Source: Streptomyces lilacinus (GTDB taxonomy: Bacteria > Actinomycetota > Actinomycetes > Streptomycetales > Streptomycetaceae). From it: 20,996 bases of DNA. The stretch covers positions 51,856-72,851 of the forward strand of contig KL569377.1 of the NCBI GenBank assembly GCA_000715685.1, in the 5' to 3' direction. The position numbers and the translations under genes are program-made. The notes beneath the pieces were generated by a model. It saw only the letters and a list, made by a program, of their open reading frames with translations, was not told where the DNA came from and made no database searches. Positions 15,409 through 20,996 of the stretch are shown piece after piece. Position 1 is the first letter of the stretch. Every line of letters begins with the position of its first letter.

Positions 15409-16179
15409 TCAGCCGCCGTGCCGCCAGTAGGAGCCCTGCCGGTCGATCGTGTGGATCTCGTCCGTGATGCCGTGGCGGTCACGGAAGTCGTGCACGGCCT
15501 GCCGGCAGGCGGGGATGCAGTAGTCGTCGATGATGACGTAACCACCGGGGGAGAGCTTGGGGAAGAGGTGGGTGAGGACGTCCATCGTGGCGCCGTAGGA
15601 GTCGCCGTCCAGGCGCATCACGGCGAGCTTCTCGACGGGCGCGGTCGGCATGGTGTCCTTGAACCAGCCCGGCAGGAAGCGGACCTGGTCGTCCAGCAGG
15701 CCGTAGCGCTCGAAGTTCCGCTGCACCTGGGCCATTTCGGTGGGCAGGTCGACGGCCTCGTTGTACTGGTGGAGGTCCATGTCGATGTCCATCTCGTGGT
15801 CCTCCTCGGTCGTCACCGGGAAGCCCTGGAAGGAGTCGGCGACCCACACCGTGCGGTCCTCGACGCCGTGCGCCTTGAGCAGACCGCGGGCGAAGATGCA
15901 CGCGCCGCCGCGCCACACGCCGGTCTCGATGAAATCGCCCGGAACGCCGTCGCGCAGCACGTCCTCGAGGCACTTCTGCAGATTGTCGAGGCGCTTGAGG
16001 CCGATCATCGTGTGCGCGACGGTGGGGTAGTCCTCGCCGGACGCCCGGGACTCCTCGACGTACGTCGGGTCGGTCAGCAGCGCCGCGGTGTTGGTCGGGT
16101 CCTCGTAAATCATGTTCGTGACGACCTTCTTGAGAAGGTCGAGATACAGACCCGTGCCGGCCGAGGTGATGGCTGTCAA
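15409..16179 (-). CDS. TylF/MycF-type sugar 3-O-methyltransferase
   Basis: A 256-residue SAM- and metal-dependent methyltransferase of the macrocin O-methyltransferase family. TylF and MycF (about 255 residues) methylate the 3-hydroxyl of the 2-O-methylated 6-deoxyallose on a macrolide, the last step to mycinose. The SAM region is [13 protein letters not shown], and Asp191 (RLDGD) with Asp218/Asp219 (VIIDDY) match the metal ligands of MycF within one residue, as recalled. The start is TTG at 16179: AGGGGG lies 5 bases upstream, and the length then fits the family. The longer open frame upstream has no family character. It is the first gene of the leftward operon. Confidence 0.93.
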   Translation of the reverse strand: MTAITSAGTGLYLDLLKKVVTNMIYEDPTNTAALLTDPTYVEESRASGEDYPTVAHTMIGLKRLDNLQKCLEDVLRDGVPGDFIETGVWRGGACIFARGLLKAHGVEDRTVWVADSFQGFPVTTEEDHEMDIDMDLHQYNEAVDLPTEMAQVQRNFERYGLLDDQVRFLPGWFKDTMPTAPVEKLAVMRLDGDSYGATMDVLTHLFPKLSPGGYVIIDDYCIPACRQAVHDFRDRHGITDEIHTIDRQGSYWRHGG

Positions 16180-16626
16180 GGATTCCCCCTGGTAACAGGA
16201 ACAGTCGCGCAAAGGCGACGGCCCAAAGGCGAGTGGAGGTTTGATTGATAATTGAACTTCGACGCCGGGAATACCGGTGAACGGTGTCCGCGTCACGGGA
16301 GCGGGGCGTGGAACGCACACAGGGGGAGACCCCCGAAACCGCTTGCCGTGGAAACGCTTTGAACCTACAAGCGCCCGGTCGGATAGCGCAAGCTCCGATG
16401 TGGGAGGGCGTCTTCCGTATCTGCTGCCCGCGGGGGGCGGGATTCCGCTTCGGCACGATAGTTGTGTGTTCAACGCGTGTAGACGGACGAAAGGTTGGCG
16501 GAGATGTGATCTTGACTACCGGGGACGACCCTTGCACGTTGCAAGCGGTTTGCGCTTAGCTGGCTGCCGACCGGCGGACTCCGCTTCGTGGGGTCTGTCG
16601 TGCGCTGAACGACAACGGGGGAAATT
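16180..16626. promoter_or_regulatory. Divergent promoter region of the two sugar/P450 operons
   Basis: This is 447 bp without a credible gene and visibly richer in A+T than its neighbours, notably at 16240-16260. It must hold promoters for both operons. Visible structure: a CAAAGGCGA direct repeat at 16210-16218 and 16224-16232; a GGGGG-AGA-CCCCC hairpin at 16322-16334; CGCTTG at 16340-16345 facing CAAGCG at 16368-16373; a perfect dyad at 16531-16545; and GGGGG-type ribosome sites at both ends (16185-16190 on the minus strand, 16617-16622 on the plus strand), each serving a TTG start. TTGACT at 16512-16517 could be a -35, but no convincing -10 follows. Confidence 0.7.
16531..16545. promoter_or_regulatory. 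Palindromic operator candidate CTTGCA-CGT-TGCAAG
   Basis: A perfect 6-bp dyad with a 3-bp centre, about 82-96 bp before the P450 start codon. CAAGCG overlaps its right end and recurs at 16368, with the reverse CGCTTG at 16340. A regulator binding here could control one or both divergent operons. No regulator is known, and the dyad may be chance. Confidence 0.4.
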
Positions 16627-17838
16627 TTGAGCACGACGAAGGTCGACGCCTTCGAGCAGTCGACGTCCGGCGTGGCCTGGCCCATGGCCCGCACCTGCCC
16701 TTACCGGCTGCCGGAGAAGTACGCCGAGCTCCGCGCGACGGAGCCGATCGCCCCCGCCGACGTGTGGGGCGGCACCACCACCTGGCTCATCACCAAGCAC
16801 GAGCACATCCGGGCCCTCCTCGCGGACCCGAGGGTCACCATCGATCCCGCCAAGCTCCCGCGCCTGTCCCCGGCCGACGGGGACGGCGGCGGATTCCGGT
16901 CCCTGTTGACGATCGATCCGCCCGAACACAACACCCTGCGGCGGATGTTCATCCCCGAGTTCACCGTCCGCCGCGTCAGGGAGATGCGGCCGGAGATCGA
17001 ACGCATGGTGAACGGGCTCATCGACAAGATCCTCGACCGCGAGCCGCCGGTGGACCTGGTGGCCGAACTGGCCCTCCCCATGTCCACGCTGGTGATCTGT
17101 CAGCTGCTGGGCGTCCCCTACGAGGACCGCGAGTTCTTCCAGGAACGCAGCGAACTGGCCACCCGCGTCGCGGGCGACGAGAGCTCCCTCGCCGCCCTCC
17201 TCGAGCTCCGCGACTACCTCGACCGACTGGTCACGGCCAAGACCGCGAACCCCACCGACGACCTGCTCGGCGCCCTCGTCGCCAGCCGGGTGCGCACGGG
17301 AGAGCTGCCCCACAACGAAGCGGTTGACAACGCTGTCCTGCTGCTCGCCGCAGGCCACGAGACCAGCGCCTCCATGGCCGCCCTCGGCATCCTCACCCTG
17401 CTGCGCAACCCCGACGCCCTCGCCGAACTGCGCGCCGACCGGAGCCTGCTGCCGCAGGCGGTCGACGAACTGCTGCGCTTCCACTCCATCGCCGACGGAC
17501 TCCGCCGCGCCGCCACCGAGGACATCGAGCTCGGCGGCCGCACCATCCGCGCCGGCGACGGCCTGATCCTCCTGGTGGCCTCCGGCAACCGCGACGAGGA
17601 CGTCTTCACGGCCCCCGACGACTTCGACCTCCACCGCCCGGCCCGCCAGCACGTCGCCTTCGGCTACGGGCCGCACCAGTGCCTCGGTCAGAACCTGGCC
17701 CGCCTGGAGCTCGAGATCACGCTGGGCGCGGTCGTCGAGCGCATCCCGACCCTGCGGCTCGCCGTGGACGCCGAGGCGCTGCGGGTCAGGCACGACTCCA
17801 CGATCTTCGGTCTGCACGAGCTGCCCGTCGAGTGGTGA
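16627..17838 (+). CDS. Cytochrome P450 (CYP105L/TylHI/MycCI-like)
   Basis: A 403-residue class I P450. It shows the I-helix AGHETS (242-247), ExxR at Glu281-Arg284, and the haem loop FGYGPHQCLG with Cys352. In tylosin, chalcomycin and mycinamicin clusters a P450 of this kind, paired with a ferredoxin gene, hydroxylates the methyl group that later receives 6-deoxyallose. The neighbouring ferredoxin and mycinose genes support that role, but the substrate here is not known. The start is TTG at 16627 with GGGGGA four bases upstream; the next Met (16684) would cut into the conserved N-terminus. It is the first gene of the rightward operon, and its stop precedes the ferredoxin start by 20 bp. Confidence 0.93.
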   Translation: MSTTKVDAFEQSTSGVAWPMARTCPYRLPEKYAELRATEPIAPADVWGGTTTWLITKHEHIRALLADPRVTIDPAKLPRLSPADGDGGGFRSLLTIDPPEHNTLRRMFIPEFTVRRVREMRPEIERMVNGLIDKILDREPPVDLVAELALPMSTLVICQLLGVPYEDREFFQERSELATRVAGDESSLAALLELRDYLDRLVTAKTANPTDDLLGALVASRVRTGELPHNEAVDNAVLLLAAGHETSASMAALGILTLLRNPDALAELRADRSLLPQAVDELLRFHSIADGLRRAATEDIELGGRTIRAGDGLILLVASGNRDEDVFTAPDDFDLHRPARQHVAFGYGPHQCLGQNLARLELEITLGAVVERIPTLRLAVDAEALRVRHDSTIFGLHELPVEW

Positions 17839-17858
17839 CGAACGAGAAGGTGCACGAC

Positions 17859-18176
17859 ATGCACGACAAGGATGGCATTCAAGCCACGCCCGCGCTGCTG
17901 GTGGAGACGGCCGAGGACCGGTGCGTCGGGGCGGGCCAGTGCGAACTGGTGGCGCCCGAGCTCTTCGCGCAGGACGACGACGGCGTGAGCCGCGTACGGA
18001 TCGCCGAGCCCGAACCGGAGCTGTGGCCGGCGGCCCGCGAGGCCGCGGACCTCTGCCCCGTCCAGGCCGTTCTCCTTACGGGTACTGCCGCGACGGACAC
18101 CGCGGCGACGGGCGAGGCCGCCACGGGCACGGCCGCGGGGGCCGGTGGCGCCGAGCGGGAACGGCGGGGCGGTTAA
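17859..18176 (+). CDS. 3Fe-4S ferredoxin with low-complexity C-terminal tail
   Basis: A small electron carrier for the adjacent P450. Cys22 and Cys28 (CVGAGQC) with Cys66 (LCPVQAV) give the three-cysteine pattern of P450-partner [3Fe-4S] ferredoxins, like TylHII or MycCII. The core ends near residue 75. The remaining 30 residues are Ala/Thr/Gly repeats (TAATD, TAATG, EAATG, TAAGAGG) ending in ERERRGG, which is unusual for this family. The ATG at 17859 has AAGG eight bases upstream. An in-frame GTG at 17835 overlaps the P450 stop (GTGA) and would add 8 residues, but has a poor ribosome site. No ferredoxin reductase is in the window. The stop abuts the next gene's GTG. Confidence 0.88.
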   Translation: MHDKDGIQATPALLVETAEDRCVGAGQCELVAPELFAQDDDGVSRVRIAEPEPELWPAAREAADLCPVQAVLLTGTAATDTAATGEAATGTAAGAGGAERERRGG

Positions 18177-19163
18177 GTGGTGACGGGATCCTGGGCCGGC
18201 CGTACGGTGATCGTCACGGGCGCGCTGGGGTTCATCGGCTCGCACTTCGTCGAGCAGCTCTCCGCCCGCGGCGCCCGGGTGTTCGGCCTCCACCGGACCG
18301 AGCGCCCGCGGCTCACGGCGGAGCTCTCCGCCGGCGAGAACACCCGCCTGGTGCGGGTGGACCTGCGGGACGAGCACGAGACCCGCGCGGCCTTCAAGTA
18401 CCTCGCGCCGAGGATCGACACCGTGGTGCACTGCGCGGCGCTGGACGGCAACGCCCAGTTCAAGCGCGAGCACTCCGCGGAGATCCTCGACACCAACCAG
18501 CGCATCACCGCCAACCTCCTCAACTGCGCCCGCGACTTCGGCGTGGCGGAGGTGCTGATGATGAGCTCGTCCGAGATCTACTCCGCGCCGGCGACGAGCG
18601 GTGCGCCCACGTCCGAGGACGACGACTTCCGCAAGGACATGCGGCTCACGGACAATGGTTATGCTCTTTCCAAGACATTCGGCGAAATCCTCGCCGATCT
18701 GCACCGAAAACAATTCGGGACGAATGTCTTCGTGGTGCGGCCCGCCAATGTCTACGGCCCGCGCGACAGTTTCGACCGGCAGCGCAATCGGGTGATCCCC
18801 AGCATGCTGGCGAAGGCCGAGGCGGGCGAGCGGATCGAGATCTGGGGCGACGGCAGCCAGACCCGTTCCTTCGTCCACGTGGCCGACCTCGTCCGCGCCT
18901 CGCTCCGCATGGTCGAGGCCGGAAAGCACCGGCTGCTGAATATCGGCACCACCGAGGAAATCTCCATCCTGGAGCTCGCCCGACTGGTGACCGAGGTCCT
19001 GGACCGCCCCGAGCACATTCACACCGATCCCGGCCGCCCGGCCGGAGCCTCGAGCAGGAACCTGGACCTCTCCAGAATGTTCGAGGTCATCGACTTCACC
19101 CCGCGCACCCTGCGGGCGGGCCTGGAGGACACGGCCCGCTGGTACCGCCGCCACACGCGGTAG
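18177..19163 (+). CDS. TylD-like dTDP-sugar 4-ketoreductase (extended SDR)
   Basis: A 328-residue NAD(P)-dependent epimerase/dehydratase-family enzyme. The Rossmann motif is TGALGFIGSHF (14-24), the catalytic serines are at 130-132 (MSSSEIYS), and Tyr162/Lys166 lie in YALSK. Together with the ChmJ-type epimerase it would reduce dTDP-4-keto-6-deoxyallose to dTDP-6-deoxy-D-allose, the role of TylD and GerKI. Serving the 3-keto product of the ketoisomerase is an alternative. The start is GTG 18177 (or 18180), directly after the ferredoxin stop with only a weak ribosome site, so translation is probably coupled. Around 18650-18750 codon use turns less GC-rich (AAT, TAT, CTT, GAA, AAA, CAA), unlike the rest of the gene. 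Confidence 0.87.
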   Translation: MVTGSWAGRTVIVTGALGFIGSHFVEQLSARGARVFGLHRTERPRLTAELSAGENTRLVRVDLRDEHETRAAFKYLAPRIDTVVHCAALDGNAQFKREHSAEILDTNQRITANLLNCARDFGVAEVLMMSSSEIYSAPATSGAPTSEDDDFRKDMRLTDNGYALSKTFGEILADLHRKQFGTNVFVVRPANVYGPRDSFDRQRNRVIPSMLAKAEAGERIEIWGDGSQTRSFVHVADLVRASLRMVEAGKHRLLNIGTTEEISILELARLVTEVLDRPEHIHTDPGRPAGASSRNLDLSRMFEVIDFTPRTLRAGLEDTARWYRRHTR

Positions 19164-19254
19164 GAGCGGGCCCGGTCCCCATGGGCGGACCGCCGGCAGC
19201 GGCAGACCCCCACTACGTACATAGGCATGTTCGGCACGACCTGGAAGGCAATCC

Positions 19255-20436
19255 GTGGCTGAGAAGGCCGACATTTCCCTGGTTCAGGACATCATCCGCG
19301 CCGCCGGCGGGCACGCCGCCGACCTGGCCGGGCTGACCGACCGCCACGCCGCGGCCGACATCGCCGAGGTGCTGATCGACGAGATCACCTCGCGCTGCCC
19401 GGCCCCGGTCAACGACGTCCCCGTCCTCGTGGAGCTCGTGATCAGCGCCGGCGACGAGCGGCTCGCCCACCACCTCGAGGTCGTCAAGGGCAGCCCCGTC
19501 CGCACCGCCGCCAAGGACGACGGCTTCGTCGCCATGCGCGTCGACTACGAACTGACCGAGCTCGTACGGGAGTTGTTCGGCCCGTACCGCGAGCGGAGCG
19601 CCGGCACCCGCGGCACCACCCTCTTCCCGTACGTCACCGACTCCGAGCACCTGGGCAGCCACTTCCTCGCCGCCCAGCAGGGCACCGAGACCGTGCTCGC
19701 CGGCTGCACCTCCCGCAAGCCCGACCTCAGCGAGCTCGCCTCCCGCTACCTGACCCCCAAGTGGGGCTCGCTGCACTGGTTCACCCCGCACTACGACCGT
19801 CACTTCCGCGACTACCGCGACGAGCCGGTGCGGGTCCTGGAGATCGGCGTCGGCGGCTACAAGCACCCGGAGTGGGGCGGCGGTTCGCTGCGGATGTGGA
19901 AGCACTTCTTCCACCGGGGCGAGATCTTCGGCCTGGACATCGTCGACAAGTCCCACTTCGACGCGCAGCGCGTCAAGACGATCCAGGGCGACCAGAACGA
20001 CCCCGACTGCCTCGCCGCCATCGCCGAGGAGTACGGCCCGTTCGACATCGTCATCGACGACGGCAGCCACATCAACGAACACATCCGCACGTCGTTCCAC
20101 GCGCTCTTCCCGCACGTGCGGCCGGGCGGCCTCTACGTCATCGAGGACCTCTGGACCGCCTACTGGCCCGGCTTCGGCGGCAACGAGAACCCCAAGCAGG
20201 ACGGCGCCACCAGCCTCGGCCTGCTCAAGGACCTCGTCGACTCCGTCCAGCACCAGGAGCTGCCGGCCACCGCGGGCCACCGCCCGAGCTACGCCGACCA
20301 GCACGTCGTGGGCATGCACCTCTACCACAACCTCGCCTTCATCGAGAAGGGCACCAACGCCGAGGGCGGCATCCCCCCGTGGATCCCCCGCGACTTCGAG
20401 ACGCTGGTCGCCGTCTCCTCGGGCGGCGCGGCATGA
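19255..20436 (+). CDS. MycE/TylE-type sugar 2-O-methyltransferase
   Basis: A 393-residue SAM- and magnesium-dependent methyltransferase of the MycE family (MycE is about 397 residues). MycE and TylE methylate the 2-hydroxyl of 6-deoxyallose after it is attached to the macrolide, before the MycF/TylF step. Residues 1-140 form the family's N-terminal auxiliary domain. SAM binding is at VLEIGVGGYKHPEWGGGS, and VIDDGSH at 266-272 holds the metal-binding aspartates and the likely catalytic histidine (His272). Homologues also act on rhamnose in elloramycin and steffimycin, so the exact sugar rests on the neighbouring genes. The GTG start follows GGAAGG at 6 bases. The 91-bp gap before it has a small CGGTCC/GGACCG dyad. 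Confidence 0.94.
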   Translation: MAEKADISLVQDIIRAAGGHAADLAGLTDRHAAADIAEVLIDEITSRCPAPVNDVPVLVELVISAGDERLAHHLEVVKGSPVRTAAKDDGFVAMRVDYELTELVRELFGPYRERSAGTRGTTLFPYVTDSEHLGSHFLAAQQGTETVLAGCTSRKPDLSELASRYLTPKWGSLHWFTPHYDRHFRDYRDEPVRVLEIGVGGYKHPEWGGGSLRMWKHFFHRGEIFGLDIVDKSHFDAQRVKTIQGDQNDPDCLAAIAEEYGPFDIVIDDGSHINEHIRTSFHALFPHVRPGGLYVIEDLWTAYWPGFGGNENPKQDGATSLGLLKDLVDSVQHQELPATAGHRPSYADQHVVGMHLYHNLAFIEKGTNAEGGIPPWIPRDFETLVAVSSGGAA

Positions 20437-20473
20437 GGCGGCACCGACACCCCCTCCCGCCCCGGGAGGTGCC

Positions 20474-20996
20474 GTGCGCATCACCCTGCTGACCATCGGC
20501 TCGCGCGGTGACGTCCAGCCCTTCGTCGCCCTCGGCACCGGCCTCAAGGCCCGCGGCCACCAGGTCACCCTCGGCGCCCCGGCGGCCCTGCGCCCCCTCG
20601 TCGAGCGCGCCGGCCTGGACTACCGGCTCACCCCCGGCGACCCGGGCGGCTTCTTCTCCATGCCGCAGGTGATCGAATCCCTGCGCAGGAGCCCGAGGAT
20701 GAAGGACCTGCTGGCGGCCCTGCCCAAGCCCCCCGAGGGCTACGACCAGCAGGTCGTCGACGAGGTCGAGGCCGCCGGGCGCGACGCGGACCTCATCGTG
20801 AACTCGCCGCTCACCCTGGCCGCCACCCACGGTCGCCCCGGCACGCCCTGGGCCTCCGCCTGCTGGTGGCCCAACACCCCCACCTGGTCGTTCCCCGCCG
20901 TCGAGTCGGGACAGCGCGGCCTCGGCCCGCTGACGCCGCTCTACAACCGCTACACCCACTGGCGGGCGGCCCGCGAGGAGTGGGAGTGGCGCAGGC
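20474..20996 (+). CDS. GT-B family 1 glycosyltransferase, truncated by window end
   Basis: The first 174 codons of a glycosyltransferase that runs off the right edge. The start RITLLTIGSRGDVQPF and the following VALGTGLKARGHQVTLGAP are the classic N-terminal acceptor-domain motif of antibiotic and sterol family 1 transferases. The SACWWPNTPTWSFP region is the acceptor side. No donor-binding C-terminal half is visible. Given the preceding genes, it probably attaches 6-deoxyallose to the aglycone, like TylN or ChmN, before methylation by the MycE- and MycF-type enzymes. The GTG start has GGGAGG close upstream. The gene begins 37 bp after the MycE-like stop in the same operon. Confidence 0.9.
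   Translation, partial: MRITLLTIGSRGDVQPFVALGTGLKARGHQVTLGAPAALRPLVERAGLDYRLTPGDPGGFFSMPQVIESLRRSPRMKDLLAALPKPPEGYDQQVVDEVEAAGRDADLIVNSPLTLAATHGRPGTPWASACWWPNTPTWSFPAVESGQRGLGPLTPLYNRYTHWRAAREEWEWRR

Noticed and set aside
16180..16473. A long N-terminal extension of the MycF-like protein starting at 16473
   Set aside because: The extra 98 residues have no family similarity and would cover the divergent promoter. The TTG at 16179 with AGGGGG gives the usual 256-residue length.
1..20996. CRISPR arrays, tRNA or rRNA genes, insertion sequences, attachment sites
   Set aside because: No regularly spaced repeats, tRNA-like or rRNA-like stretches, transposase or integrase genes were seen on either strand.

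Overview
The window looks like secondary-metabolite DNA from a high-GC actinomycete, most likely Streptomyces or a close relative. Codons are strongly GC-biased, GTG and TTG starts occur, stop/start overlaps (ATGA, GTGA) are common, only one in-frame TTA codon was found, and the protein families are typical of Streptomyces polyketide clusters. The window begins at a contig edge: bases 1-18 are Tn5/Nextera mosaic-end adapter. A second adapter remnant at 3674-3694 interrupts a gene, so the local assembly there is faulty.

Left part (about 347-8840, all + strand): an actinorhodin-like minimal type II PKS (KS-alpha, chain-length factor, ACP), then a Baeyer-Villiger-type flavin monooxygenase damaged by the adapter junction, an ActVA-ORF5-like FMN monooxygenase carrying the TTA codon, an O-methyltransferase, a SnoaL-like protein and a zinc-independent MDR reductase. 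A textbook-like SARP site (two TCGAGC[G/C] heptamers at 11-bp period, 8 bp before a possible -10) lies upstream of KS-alpha. No ketoreductase, aromatase or dedicated first-ring cyclase is present; they would have to lie off the left edge or elsewhere.

Middle (8841-10324): a strong hairpin separates this operon from a convergent regulator gene that joins a degenerate NarX-type kinase core to a LuxR/NarL HTH. Its promoter region holds dyads, and the message may be leaderless.

Right part (10334-20996): two divergent operons read from a 447-bp intergenic region at 16180-16626, and both first genes start with TTG. The leftward operon encodes a TylF/MycF-type 3-O-methyltransferase, a ChmJ/TylJ-type dTDP-sugar 3-epimerase, a 3,4-ketoisomerase, RmlA, RmlB, a type II thioesterase and a cytochrome P450. 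The rightward operon encodes a CYP105L/TylHI-like P450, a 3Fe-4S ferredoxin, a TylD-like 4-ketoreductase, a MycE/TylE-type 2-O-methyltransferase and the start of a GT-B glycosyltransferase. Together these form a nearly complete mycinose (2,3-di-O-methyl-6-deoxy-D-allose) pathway of the kind known from 16-membered macrolides such as tylosin, chalcomycin and mycinamicin.

The main puzzle is why a macrolide-type mycinose and thioesterase block sits directly beside an octaketide-type aromatic PKS. Either this is one hybrid cluster making a mycinosylated aromatic polyketide, or two clusters abut near 8.8-10.3 kb. The sequence in the window does not decide this.
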